Origin: Planifilum fulgidum
GTDB lineage: Bacteria > Bacillota > Bacilli > Thermoactinomycetales > DSM-44946
Length of the DNA stretch: 63,241 nucleotides
Reading direction: 5' to 3'
Assembly (NCBI RefSeq): GCF_900113175.1
Contig: NZ_FOOK01000019.1
Location: 1 to 63,241 of the forward strand
Made by a program: the position numbers and the translations under genes. Every line of letters starts with the position of its first letter. The stretch's first letter is position 1. The notes below the pieces were generated by a model. That model was not told the DNA's origin. It did not search any database and saw nothing but the letters and a program-made list of their open reading frames with translations. Of the stretch, positions 33,592 to 42,179 are shown piece by piece.

Positions 33592-33698
33592 GGAAATCCT
33601 CCTTCCTTGCGCAGGGTGCGCCAGCCGATTTCCGCAGGCATTCCGATCCTATCATCCTACTTTATAATATACCCCAATGCGGTTTCCGGGGACCTCAT

Positions 33699-34433
33699 TC
33701 AGCCGGAGTCCGGCCTGTCTGAACGGATCAAGGTCCGGATCTCTTCGAGGACAGGCATCGCCCTCAGCTCTTCGTCGGTGACCCGCTCCCAGTCGATCCC
33801 GGTCGGTTTGGGATAAGGGGACCGGGTGGCGATCGCGTCCCGTTCGGTCACAATCCAATCGACGGTGAGATCGAAGGGTTCGAAGGGGATTTCCTCCTGC
33901 ACCACCTGGAGGGAATGGACGGTGGTGATCACGGGAACGGGGGGATTGCCCAATTCCCTGAGAATGGCATATTCCCGGTCGGCGTATCCTTCTCCCTTTC
34001 CCAGCCGCCGACCGTCCCGGTGCACGGCGACGGAGCCGACGACGATCAGGTCGACGGGCGGGAGGTCCGACAGGGGCAGCTCCCGCCCGTATTCCCGGAG
34101 ATGGGAGAGGCTGGCCGCCCGTCGCTCCTCGCCGGGAGGGACCCATTCCGGACGCACCTGGACGAACCCGGCCTTCAGCCGGGGCGTGGGAACCAGGAGA
34201 GTTTTTCCGTCCTTCAGCACCTGGGCGCGAAGGGGGAGTTGGGACGCGTCCGGATTTACTTTCACCGTCTTCGCCTTTCGGTAGATTTCCAGTCCGGCCA
34301 CCCGGTGGGCCGCCCGTTCAGCTCCCTGAAAATTGGGAATCCGGCCGACCAAAGGAAGAGGAAAACGGCCGACCCGGGCCTCTTCCATCGCCTTCCACAC
34401 GCTCATTCGAATCGCCTGCTTGTCCGCGGTCAT
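33699..34433 (-). CDS. 5-formyltetrahydrofolate cyclo-ligase family protein (MTHFS-domain type)
   Basis: A 244-residue member of the 5-formyl-THF cyclo-ligase fold. The ATP/substrate signature GKGEGYADREYA is near residues 145-156, with PLSDLPPVDLIVVGSVAVHRDGRRLG before it and TTVHSLQVVQEEIP after. It is longer than the classic 190-residue YqgN enzyme and resembles the MTHFSD/coenzyme A-binding branch, so the exact reaction is uncertain. Its start is 13 bp after yfhH, in one operon. A weak GAGGGG ribosome site precedes ATG 34433. Confidence 0.78.
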   Translation of the reverse strand: MTADKQAIRMSVWKAMEEARVGRFPLPLVGRIPNFQGAERAAHRVAGLEIYRKAKTVKVNPDASQLPLRAQVLKDGKTLLVPTPRLKAGFVQVRPEWVPPGEERRAASLSHLREYGRELPLSDLPPVDLIVVGSVAVHRDGRRLGKGEGYADREYAILRELGNPPVPVITTVHSLQVVQEEIPFEPFDLTVDWIVTERDAIATRSPYPKPTGIDWERVTDEELRAMPVLEEIRTLIRSDRPDSG

Positions 34434-34446
34434 CGCTTTTTTCCCC

Positions 34447-34764
34447 TCAATCCTCCGGCCCCAAGGGTTTCAAGATGCCGATCGGAAGGGCGACGGGTTC
34501 CGCATCTCCCTCCCAATGCCCCCAGGCCATGACCCCCCTGAGATATTCCACGAAAAAGGGCTTGTCGGAGCCTTCGACCTCGTATTTTGCGCCGGGTCGG
34601 ATCTGATTGGGATCGGTCAGATACGATTTGGCCAGGTTGATCCGTTGGCGGAGGATCTCCAGTTCGCTTACGAAACCGTTCCGCCGGGCCCGACGCATTT
34701 CCTCTTCGAGCCGCTCGATCTCCCGCCGGAGTTCTTCCCGATTCATTTCGCTGAAAAGGCGCAT
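34447..34764 (-). CDS. yfhH: YfhH family protein (DUF1811)
   Basis: A 105-residue protein: N-terminal coiled-coil helices (MNREELRREIERLEEEMRRA, about 7-26) followed by a small SH3-like beta domain (RPGAKYEVEG, FVEYLRGVMAWGHWEG). This is the Bacillus YfhH layout; the function is unknown. ATG 34764 has a modest GGGGG ribosome site. First gene of an operon with the formyl-THF cyclo-ligase homologue, divergent from the metalloenzyme gene. Confidence 0.85.
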   Translation of the reverse strand: MRLFSEMNREELRREIERLEEEMRRARRNGFVSELEILRQRINLAKSYLTDPNQIRPGAKYEVEGSDKPFFVEYLRGVMAWGHWEGDAEPVALPIGILKPLGPED

Positions 34765-34797
34765 CGCGAATCCCCCGCGTTGATGTCGCTGAATGTT

Positions 34798-34826
34798 ATG
34801 ATAGTATATTGAGCGATATTCCTCAA
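34798..34826 (-). promoter_or_regulatory. Promoter of the yfhH operon
   Basis: Minus-strand TTGAGG (34826-34821), 17-bp spacer, TATCAT (34803-34798), about 34 bp before the yfhH start. Confidence 0.65.
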
Positions 34827-34885
34827 CACCGGCGCAGACAGTGGTAAAATAGATAGATAACCGACGAGGGGAAGAGGGAAACGGA

Positions 34886-35815
34886 ATGTCGGTCATCATG
34901 TTGTTTATCGATGGCGTCGGCCTGGGCGACGAGGCGTCTGACAATCCTTGGTTCGCTTTGCCGACCCCCCACCTGGACCGCCTGTTGGGGGGAAGATCCC
35001 TCACGCGGCGCGCCGTCGGGCGCCCGGCGGAATCGACCCTGCTGCTTGCGACGGATGCCACGCTGGGAGTCGCCGGCCTCCCCCAGAGCGCCACGGGACA
35101 GGCGACCATCTTCACCGGCCGGAACGCGCCCGCGGCGATGGGAAGGCATCTGAGCGGACTTCCCTTTCGCAGGCTGCGGGAATGGGTGCAGCGGGACAAT
35201 GTGTACCTGCAGTTTGAGGGCCGGGGAAGAAGGGCCACGTTTCTCAACGCCTATTCGGAGGAATATTTCAACCTTCCGACGACGCGCCGGGGCTGGGTGT
35301 CCGTTTCGACCGCAGCCATCCAGAGCGCCCGCGAACCGCTGCGCATGATGGAGGATTTGCGCGCGGGGCGCGCCGTGTATCACGATCTCACCCGGAGGAC
35401 GCTGGCGGAAAGGCGGCCGGACATCCGGGAGATTTCCCCGGAGGAAGCGGCCCATCACGCCCTGGCGACGGCTTGGGATTACGATTTGGCCGTCCACGAG
35501 TTTTTTCTCAGCGATCTGGCGGGTCACAGGCTGGATACCGAACTGATGACCTGGGTGGTGAATACTTACGACCGCTTTCTCGGCGAACTGATCCGTCAGA
35601 AGCGGGAGGAAGACGTGGTGGTTCTGGTGAGCGACCACGGCAACAGCGAGGATTTTCGGGTAAAAACCCACACGATGAATCCGGTTCCCACATTGATCGT
35701 CGGTCCTTCCCGGCTGCTGGATGCCATCGAATCCGACGGATGGGACCTGACAGCGATCGCTCCTCTCCTGATCCGCATGGCTGAGGGAGTGAACGAGGAA
35801 GGGGAGAGAACATGA
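34886..35815 (+). CDS. Alkaline-phosphatase-superfamily metalloenzyme (phosphomutase-like)
   Basis: A 309-residue protein of the PPM/iPGM metalloenzyme branch. Metal and nucleophile motifs are in order: FIDGVG (Asp9), the nucleophile loop LPQSATGQATIFTG, then VSDHGNSED and KTHTMNPVPT with the distal Asp/His ligands. It is shorter than phosphopentomutase or cofactor-independent phosphoglycerate mutase and lacks their cap domains, so the substrate is unclear. ATG 34886 follows GAGGGGAAGAGGG. Its stop overlaps the next start as ATGA. Confidence 0.82.
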   Translation: MSVIMLFIDGVGLGDEASDNPWFALPTPHLDRLLGGRSLTRRAVGRPAESTLLLATDATLGVAGLPQSATGQATIFTGRNAPAAMGRHLSGLPFRRLREWVQRDNVYLQFEGRGRRATFLNAYSEEYFNLPTTRRGWVSVSTAAIQSAREPLRMMEDLRAGRAVYHDLTRRTLAERRPDIREISPEEAAHHALATAWDYDLAVHEFFLSDLAGHRLDTELMTWVVNTYDRFLGELIRQKREEDVVVLVSDHGNSEDFRVKTHTMNPVPTLIVGPSRLLDAIESDGWDLTAIAPLLIRMAEGVNEEGERT

Positions 35816-36198
35816 CGGAACGCTACATTCCCCGCGTGCGGGAGGCGGCCATCCCCGAAGACGGGGCATGGGCGGAGTTGGAAAACGAGAACGTGCTCGT
35901 GCTGTCGATTCCCGAATGGGCGGAGACGGTAAAGCGCTCCTGCAGGGGATATCGATATGTTTGGCTGTATGACCGGGAGAAGAGGACATACATTTTCTGC
36001 TTCCGCCTGGAGGACGGGACGGAGCAGGCCGTGGCCTTTCCGAAGGATCATGCCGGGCTGCTCCTGCAGGACGGCCGGGCCTACGAACCCTTCTCCATCC
36101 TGATCACGTCCCGGCCCCTGGCCGAAGCGGATGACGACAGCCCGTCGCTCCTCCTTCGAAAAGTGAGGCTGAAACGCCACCCGGAGGCGGGATGGTGA
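35812..36198 (+). CDS. Hypothetical protein coupled to the metalloenzyme
   Basis: A 128-residue soluble protein with no family I recognise. It shows alternating beta strands in the middle (YRYVWLYDREKRTYIFCFRL) and a basic C-terminus (LLLRKVRLKRHPEAGW). Translation is coupled to the preceding gene by an ATGA overlap, so the two products probably work together. No signal peptide or membrane segment. Confidence 0.75.
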   Translation: MTERYIPRVREAAIPEDGAWAELENENVLVLSIPEWAETVKRSCRGYRYVWLYDREKRTYIFCFRLEDGTEQAVAFPKDHAGLLLQDGRAYEPFSILITSRPLAEADDDSPSLLLRKVRLKRHPEAGW

Positions 36199-36255
36199 GG
36201 GGAGGCCGGGTTTCAGGGGGGATGCCCGGACTGGGAAAATCGAACCGGACGGAGA

Positions 36256-36326
36256 GGGCGGCCGCCCTTTTTTGTGTGCGTCGCGAACCGTGACGGAAAA
36301 GGCCCGGGAAGTCCCCGGGCCTTTTG
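36256..36326. terminator. Terminator region after the metalloenzyme operon
   Basis: A short GGGC/GCCC hairpin with T6 (36256-36273) is followed by a stronger symmetrical hairpin GGCCCGGG/CCCGGGCC (36301-36308 with 36314-36321) flanked by A4 and T4, which could work in both directions. Confidence 0.75.
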
Positions 36327-36660
36327 AAACCGGTTGGATGTTTCGCGCCTTCCGGGAAGTCGCCTCCCGCCCGAAAGGGACACGGGTCCTGCCCGGATGA
36401 GCACCTCCCGATCTCCACCCGTCTTTTGCCCGGCCCCTCCTGGATCCCGTATCCGGAGCGACTGAGCCCCATCTGCGGGGGCCCGCAGGCGCTCAAGGGC
36501 CGCCGGGCAGGGAGCGGGGATAGGAATCCCTGCCGATGAGGGCACGGCGGGGGTCCGGAAGGCGATCCGACGATGCCGGCGGGAAAGGAGCGGCTCAGGC
36601 GGTTTTCCTCAAACAGACAAAGGCGGCGTTGGGACAGGCAAACGACGATGCGGGGCATAA
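36327..36660. other. 330-bp region without a gene
   Basis: G+C-rich sequence between two terminators. Open frames here are composition artefacts without ribosome sites. Nothing else is recognised. Confidence 0.5.
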
Positions 36661-36665
36661 AACCA

Positions 36666-36705
36666 AACTCCTTTTTCCCATTTTATGGGGAAAAGGAGTT
36701 TTTTT
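36666..36705. terminator. Bidirectional terminator
   Basis: AACTCCTTTTTCCC pairs with GGGGAAAAGGAGTT (36666-36679 with 36687-36700). Ts follow on the plus strand and TGGTTTT on the minus strand. It lies past the stop of the minus-strand gene at 36724. Confidence 0.85.
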
Positions 36706-36723
36706 CGGTCTTCGGTTTTGAGC

Positions 36724-36897
36724 CTACACCTCGTCGATATCGTAAGGGGATTCTTCCGCGTTCTGTTCCGGCTCTTCACCCTTCAGCCGATCCAAGAGCT
36801 GTTTGTATTCGTCAAATCGGGCATAGGGGGGCTGGGTTTCTATCACCTTTTGCAGAGCCCGAATCACCAGCAGACGCTCTTTGGGATCGAGGAACAA
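36724..36897 (-). CDS. Hypothetical 57-residue acidic protein
   Basis: A small helical protein beginning (M)FLDPKERLLVIRALQKVIE and ending in an acidic EESPYDIDEV tail. No family is recognised. The preferred start is TTG 36897, because GAGGAGGGG lies 6 bases upstream; the longer frame from ATG 36999 has no ribosome site. The terminator at 36666-36705 follows. Divergent from yndM. Confidence 0.65.
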   Translation of the reverse strand: MFLDPKERLLVIRALQKVIETQPPYARFDEYKQLLDRLKGEEPEQNAEESPYDIDEV

Positions 36898-37023
36898 GGA
36901 TGTCCCCTCCTCGGCGGCCGGATTTTTTTCTAGTCTTCCCCGAAAGAGGCGCAAAGAATACTGGATGAAACCATTTTTGGAAATACTTTCAAATAACATC
37001 CTGTGGGGAAGGTAGGAGAATTC

Positions 37024-37365
37024 GTGAACGGGTTGCTGAAATTTATTCTCTACAGCGCCATCCTGTACACCGTGGACTTTCTCTCCGCCGAATTTCACTA
37101 CGAACCCCGGTGGCTTCCGGCGCTGGTGGCGCTGTTTTTGGCCGTCGTGGGCCATTTCGCGGACCGCTGGGTGCTCCCTTGGACGGGGGATCCTCTGGCC
37201 GTTCTGCTGGGAGGAGGATTCATGGTTTTCACCCTCTGGGGGGCGGCCCATCTGTTTCCCGGATCCGAGGTGACTCCGGACGGGGCCTTGCTGGCCGGAG
37301 TTTTGCTGGGAATCACGGAGTACGGATTGCACCGTCTTATGAGGGGGGCCTCCTCTTCCAAATGA
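37024..37365 (+). CDS. DUF2512 (YndM-like) membrane protein
   Basis: A 113-residue protein with four hydrophobic segments (about 3-18, 30-45, 55-80 and 85-105) that fits the YndM/DUF2512 family of Bacillus membrane proteins, which also begins with a short (M)NGLLKF-type sequence. Function unknown. GTG 37024 has AGGAG 6 bases upstream and is preferred over GTG 37003. Confidence 0.8.
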   Translation: MNGLLKFILYSAILYTVDFLSAEFHYEPRWLPALVALFLAVVGHFADRWVLPWTGDPLAVLLGGGFMVFTLWGAAHLFPGSEVTPDGALLAGVLLGITEYGLHRLMRGASSSK

Positions 37366-37563
37366 AGGCAGTCGCTTCCGCCGCACCGGGGCCGGGGGAG
37401 GCGGCGGCCGCACGCTCCGGCCGAAGCGGCAGGGTCCGCGCGCCCGGGTCCGGCGATGCTTTTTCAGGAGGGCCCGGTCAGGGCAAAGGCTGTGACGGAT
37501 TTGCCGATCCCCGGTTTTCGGGGGTTTTTCATGGTGTTGGAACGGATGGACCCGATTTGTGTA

Positions 37564-37592
37564 TTGACTGAACAAAGGAAAAATGATACAAT
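37564..37592 (+). promoter_or_regulatory. Promoter of the thuA-like operon
   Basis: TTGACT (37564-37569), 17-bp spacer, TACAAT (37587-37592), then an A+T-rich stretch and about 145 bp of leader before ATG 37739. Confidence 0.78.
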
Positions 37593-37738
37593 TCGTATAA
37601 AATTATTAAAAATTTTTGTATATTCGACCGATCCGGGTCCCGAGGATTTCAGGGAAATTGAGGGGCGCGGGACCGATGAAATGGGCATCTCGGATGCTTG
37701 CAGTCCCCTCTTCAGCGGCGATGAAGGGAGGAACGGGG

Positions 37739-38392
37739 ATGGAGAAGGAAAGGGCGCTGATCTTTCAGGGAGGATGGCCGGGGCACCGACCGGAGGAAGT
37801 GGCCCGGATGCTGGAAAGATGGCTCACCGACGAGGGCATGGAGGTGGAAGTGGCGGACACCCTGGACTGCCTGCTGGATCGAGAAAAACTTCGGGATACG
37901 GATCTCGTCATTCCCAACTGGACCATGGGTCGCATCGGGGACGAAGCGCTGAAAAACCTGACGGAGGCGGTGGAACGGGGGACCGGTCTCGCCGGCCTCC
38001 ACGGAGGCATGGGGGATGCCTTCCGGGAGGCGACCGAATTTCAGTATATGGTGGGGGGGCAGTTCGTCGCTCACCCGGGAGGGGATTCCGTCGCCTATCG
38101 GGTGCGCATCGCGGACCGCAGCCATCCAATCACTGAAGGGCTCTCGGATTTCGACGTGGTTTCCGAACTGTACTACATGCACGTCGATCCGGCCATCCGG
38201 GTGCTGGCGGAGACGACGGCCCACAACGGAGCGGCGATGCCTGTGGCCTGGGTCAAATCCCACGGGGAGGGCCGGGTTTTTTACTGCTCCCTCGGTCACA
38301 CCCCGGACGTTCTTCGCATCGAGGAAGTGAAGACCATGGTGGTCCGGGGAATGAAGTGGGCTTCCCGGAGGGGAAAGGAGCGGCGCGGATGA
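37739..38392 (+). CDS. ThuA-like domain protein (trehalose-utilisation type)
   Basis: A 217-residue class-I-glutamine-amidotransferase-like fold of the ThuA family: FQGGWPGHRPEEVARML at the N-terminus, GLAGLHGGMGDAF near residue 82, HPITEGLSDFDVVSELYYMHVDP, and VFYCSLGHTPDV near the end. ThuA proteins act with Gfo/Idh/MocA dehydrogenases on oxidised sugars such as 3-keto-disaccharides. ATG 37739 follows GGGAGGAACGGGG. It overlaps the next gene by ATGA, supporting a joint function. Confidence 0.85.
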   Translation: MEKERALIFQGGWPGHRPEEVARMLERWLTDEGMEVEVADTLDCLLDREKLRDTDLVIPNWTMGRIGDEALKNLTEAVERGTGLAGLHGGMGDAFREATEFQYMVGGQFVAHPGGDSVAYRVRIADRSHPITEGLSDFDVVSELYYMHVDPAIRVLAETTAHNGAAMPVAWVKSHGEGRVFYCSLGHTPDVLRIEEVKTMVVRGMKWASRRGKERRG

Positions 38393-39468
38393 GGATCGGC
38401 ATCGTGGGATGCGGCAACATCAGCGGGATCTATCTGGAAAACCTCCTCCGGACCGCCGGGGTGGAGGTGGTGGCCTGTGCGGATCTGGAGGCGGAGCGGG
38501 CCCGGGAAAAGGCCGCCCGTTACGGAATCCCCGTCGCCTGTGACGTGGAGGAATTGCTCGGCAGTCCGGACGTGGATCTGGTTCTGAATTTGACGCCTCC
38601 CCGGGCCCACGCCGCCGTCAGTCTGGCGGCGCTGGAGGCGGGCAAACACGTCTATTCGGAAAAGCCATTGGCGGTGGATCCGGAGGACGGGCGCCGCATC
38701 CTTTCCCTGGCGAAGCGGAGGAACCTGCGCGTCGGCTGTGCCCCGGACACCTTTTTCGGGGCGGGGCTTTCCACGTGCCGGAGGCTGCTTCGGGAGGGAG
38801 CGATCGGCCGGCCGGTGGCGGCCTCGGCCTTCATGATGAGCCGCGGCCCGGAGCGCTGGCATCCCGATCCCGGCTTTTTCTATGAGCCGGGGGGAGGTCC
38901 GATGTTCGACATGGGGCCGTACTATCTGACCGCCCTGGTGGTTTTCCTGGGTCCCGTCCGCCGGGTCACGGGGTCGGCTTCCATCTCCTTTCCCGAGCGG
39001 GAGGTGGTCGGCCCGGGAGACAAGCCGCGGAGATTTCCCGTTCACGTTCCCACCCACGTGACGGGGGTGCTCGATTTTGCCGGCGGGGCGGTGGGCACGA
39101 TCATCACCAGCTTCGACGTGTGGAGCTCCACCCTGCCCCACATCGAGATTTACGGGGAGGAGGGAACCCTGGTGGTGCCCGATCCCAATCGGTTCGACGG
39201 CGTCGTCCGCCTCCGCAGAAAGAACGACCGAAACTGGCGGGAAATTCCGGAGGAGGGTCCGTACCGGGAGAACAGTCGGGGGGTCGGTCTGGCCGACATG
39301 GTCCGGGCGATCCGGGAAAACCGCCCCCATCGGGCCAGCGGGGAGCTCGCGCTCCATGTGCTCGACATCATGCACGAATTGCACCAATCCTCCCGGAGCG
39401 GCATGCACCGAGAGATCGATTCCGGGTTCGTTTTCCCGTGGGAAAAGGAGGATGGGCGTTTGCCGTAA
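38389..39468 (+). CDS. Gfo/Idh/MocA-family NAD(P)-dependent oxidoreductase
   Basis: A 359-residue sugar dehydrogenase-like protein. The Rossmann motif GCGNISG is at residues 7-13, the conserved EKPLA is near 96, and the C-terminal beta-sheet substrate domain contains GGPMFDMGPYYL, the region bearing the family's catalytic-site residues. It is coupled to the ThuA-like gene by an ATGA overlap, the same pairing as thuA-thuB of rhizobia. A sugar or polyol of unknown identity is the expected substrate. Confidence 0.9.
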   Translation: MRIGIVGCGNISGIYLENLLRTAGVEVVACADLEAERAREKAARYGIPVACDVEELLGSPDVDLVLNLTPPRAHAAVSLAALEAGKHVYSEKPLAVDPEDGRRILSLAKRRNLRVGCAPDTFFGAGLSTCRRLLREGAIGRPVAASAFMMSRGPERWHPDPGFFYEPGGGPMFDMGPYYLTALVVFLGPVRRVTGSASISFPEREVVGPGDKPRRFPVHVPTHVTGVLDFAGGAVGTIITSFDVWSSTLPHIEIYGEEGTLVVPDPNRFDGVVRLRRKNDRNWREIPEEGPYRENSRGVGLADMVRAIRENRPHRASGELALHVLDIMHELHQSSRSGMHREIDSGFVFPWEKEDGRLP

Positions 39469-39527
39469 GCCCCGAAGGGGCGGCTTCCGGAAAGGGGTGC
39501 GTTTCCGCCGGGGAAAACCCCTGCGTC

Positions 39528-39899
39528 CTATTTCCGCCAAAAGGTTGTGCAGTCCGCCTTGTCCCGAAGGTTAAAATCGATCAGTTTTTCCAGCAGGGCA
39601 TAGGGGACGGGCCGATCCCAGGGGAGGCGGATGATGTTTTCCGTGCAGTCGTAGCCGGCCTTCTCGATGTCGCCCTTCGCATGGGCGATGGCCTCCTGTT
39701 CGGGGGCGACCGCCGCATGTTTTTTTGAAATGCTGAATCCGATGATAAAGGTACCGTGATCCGTGAACATCGGTTGATTCCATTTGATTGTCGGTTGGAG
39801 ATTCGGATATTTGTCCCTTATCCAGTTGAAAATCTCTTCCATTCTCTCCCGGTGCGACGGATTCTCGATCCAGGCCAAATACTCGTCAAGGGTTTTCAT
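39528..39899 (-). CDS. DUF1801 (YdhG-like) protein, putative iron chaperone
   Basis: A 123-residue protein of the YdhG/DUF1801 family: EEIFNWIRDKYPNLQPTIKWNQPMF (blocks at about 22-46), GTFIIGFSISKKHAAVAP and IIRLPWDRPVPYALLEKLIDFN. The family is related to the CyaY-fold Fra protein that supports iron delivery in Bacillus. ATG 39899 has GAGGAG 8 bases upstream. Monocistronic. Confidence 0.85.
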   Translation of the reverse strand: MKTLDEYLAWIENPSHRERMEEIFNWIRDKYPNLQPTIKWNQPMFTDHGTFIIGFSISKKHAAVAPEQEAIAHAKGDIEKAGYDCTENIIRLPWDRPVPYALLEKLIDFNLRDKADCTTFWRK

Positions 39900-40421
39900 G
39901 ACTTCATCTCCTCATCCGGCGACCCTCGGCTCCTTTCCGGGGCTGGCAGGTGCCGCCTTTTTGGGTGCAGGTCTTGTGCTCCATTCTCCCCGGACGCCCC
40001 TTTCTCCTTGTATTATTGGCGCAAAGGGCGGGTTACACATCGCGACCGTCTTTCCGCGGGGCAAACCTTCTCCCGGCCCTTCGGCCGCGGGTGTCCGGCG
40101 GCTTTGAAGGCGCGTCTTGAAAAAAGTGCGGGGGTTCATGCAGGAGGAGCCGCGCGAAGGCCCGCCGTCCGGTTCCGGGGCATAGGCCGAAGGGGCCGTC
40201 TCCGCTTTTTTTTGAGCGGGGCAACACGATCTGGCCGTTTGCAGCCCTGACGGTTTTTCGAGAAAAAGGGAATCCCCGGAAGGTCTTTTTCCTTCGGCTG
40301 CCGAATATTTCTGGACCTGAAAACATTGGCGGGCCAAAGGAGTGGGCATCCATGTGATCGTTTGGAAGCCGGCCGAAAAGAGGGGGAATCAGCCCAAACG
40401 ACCGTGAACCAAAGGAGATGC
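39900..40421. other. 520-bp intergenic region
   Basis: Divergent space between the DUF1801 gene and the ABC exporter operon. A CCGCT-T8-AGCGG hairpin-like segment lies near 40202-40222. The open frames here look like chance frames. Promoters for both sides are expected, but no convincing -35/-10 pair was found. Confidence 0.4.
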
Positions 40422-42170
40422 ATGCCCTTGGAAACCTTCAAGCGGTTGAAACGGTTTTACTGGCCCTTCAGAGGGTATTTTTTCGTTTCCCTTTCCGCTC
40501 TTCTTTTGGTGACCGGGCTGACGATGATCTATCCCTTCGCCCTGAAGGTCACCATCGACGAGGTGATCGGCGCGGGGCGTTACGAGTGGGTTCCCTGGAT
40601 CGCCCTGGGCTTTGTGTTGTTGATGCTGGTCAAGGCCCTGGCCGCCTTTGTGCAGCAATATGCCGGGGACCTGTTCGGCATCCGGACGGTTTACGAGCTC
40701 AGGAACGCCCTCTATCGGAAGCTGGAGTCCCTTCCCTTCCGGTTTTACGACAACGCCAAGACCGGCGATCTCATGTCCCGGCTGACGGCCGATGTGGAGG
40801 CGTTTCGCTTCTTCCTTTCCTTCGGTTGCGCCCAGTTCCTCAACTTTCTTCTCCTGCTGGGCTTCGGTCTGGGGGCGATGGTGTACCTCCATCCGCGGCT
40901 CGCGGCGGTCACCCTTCTGGCGATGCCCTTTCTTTCCGTCACCGTCTTTCGGTTCGACCGGAAAGTGCATCCCGCCTTTCTGGGGGTGCGCAGGTCCTTT
41001 GCGCATCTCACCACCAAGGTGCAGGAAAACATCAGCGGCATGCACACGGTGAAGGCCCTGGCCCGGGAGGACCTGGAGATTTCCAGGTTTGAGGATCGAA
41101 ACCGCCGGTACATGGAGGCCAACCTGGAGGCGGCCCGCATCTGGAGCGCCTATTTTCCCCTGATGGAGCTGATCGGAAACATCAGCGTGGTGGTGCTGCT
41201 CGCCTACGGGGGATGGCTGGTGATCCGGGGGGAGCTGCTGTTGGGGGAGCTGGTCGCCTTTTTCAGCCTGGTCTGGTATATCATCGGCCCGCTGATGCAT
41301 TTGGGGTTCATCATCAACACGTATTCCCAGTCCAAGGCGGCCGGTGAGCGGATTTTGGAAATCCTGGATGCGCCCGAGGAGATCCAAAGCCCTCCGCAGG
41401 CGGTGGTTGCGGAGCGCATCCGGGGCCATGTCCGGTTTGTGAAGGTTTCCCACCGGTATTCCCCGGACGGGGAATGGGCCCTCCGGGAGGTTTCCTTCGA
41501 CGCGCCGCCGGGGAAGGTGATCGGGCTCATCGGGGCGACGGGAGCGGGAAAGACGACGCTCATCCGGCTGATTGCCCGCTTTTACGATCCCACGGAGGGG
41601 GAGGTCCTCGTGGACGGCCGGCCGGTCTCGGAATACGATCTTCAGTTTCTGAGGCGCCACATCGGCGTGGTGTTTCAGGATACCTTCCTGTTTTCCTCCA
41701 CGATTCGCGACAACATCGCCTACGGTCGTCCCGACGTCTCCATGGAGCAGGTGATCCGGGCGGCCAAGCGGGCCCAGGCCCACGACTTTATCTCCGGCTT
41801 TCCGGACGGTTATGACACGGTGCTGGGCGAGAGGGGACTCGGCCTGTCCGGCGGACAGAAGCAGCGGATCGCCATCGCCCGGGCGCTGGTGACGGAGCCT
41901 TCGATCCTGATTCTGGATGACGCCACCAGCGCCGTGGACATGGTGACGGAGTCCCGCCTCCAGGAAGCCCTGAAGGAGGCCATGCGGGGAAGGACGACCT
42001 TCATCATCGCCCACCGCATCTCCTCCGTCCAGCACGCCGACGAGATTCTCGTGCTGGACCGGGGGCGGGTGGCGGAGCGGGGCACCCACCGGGAGCTGTT
42101 GGAGCGCGGGGGCATCTACCGCCGCATCTACGACATCCAATTCCGGGACCGGCACGCCGTGCCGCTGTGA
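40422..42170 (+). CDS. Heterodimeric ABC exporter, subunit with degenerate ATP site
   Basis: A 582-residue exporter half: six-helix type-1 membrane domain (about 1-310), then an ATPase domain with Walker A GATGAGKTT (about 371-379), signature LSGGQ and Walker B ILILDDATSAVD. The usual catalytic Glu after Walker B is Asp here, as in the degenerate subunit of heterodimers such as TM287/288 and BmrCD. The signature is normal. It resembles Bacillus YfiB/YknU-type multidrug or lipid exporters. ATG 40422 follows AAAGGAGATGC. The partner gene starts 9 bp downstream. Confidence 0.92.
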   Translation: MPLETFKRLKRFYWPFRGYFFVSLSALLLVTGLTMIYPFALKVTIDEVIGAGRYEWVPWIALGFVLLMLVKALAAFVQQYAGDLFGIRTVYELRNALYRKLESLPFRFYDNAKTGDLMSRLTADVEAFRFFLSFGCAQFLNFLLLLGFGLGAMVYLHPRLAAVTLLAMPFLSVTVFRFDRKVHPAFLGVRRSFAHLTTKVQENISGMHTVKALAREDLEISRFEDRNRRYMEANLEAARIWSAYFPLMELIGNISVVVLLAYGGWLVIRGELLLGELVAFFSLVWYIIGPLMHLGFIINTYSQSKAAGERILEILDAPEEIQSPPQAVVAERIRGHVRFVKVSHRYSPDGEWALREVSFDAPPGKVIGLIGATGAGKTTLIRLIARFYDPTEGEVLVDGRPVSEYDLQFLRRHIGVVFQDTFLFSSTIRDNIAYGRPDVSMEQVIRAAKRAQAHDFISGFPDGYDTVLGERGLGLSGGQKQRIAIARALVTEPSILILDDATSAVDMVTESRLQEALKEAMRGRTTFIIAHRISSVQHADEILVLDRGRVAERGTHRELLERGGIYRRIYDIQFRDRHAVPL

Positions 42171-42179
42171 GGAGGGGAA

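Noticed and set aside
36104-36658. Minus-strand 184-codon frame
   Set aside because: It runs through two terminators and the end of the preceding gene, is Pro/Arg/Gly-rich and has no ribosome site.
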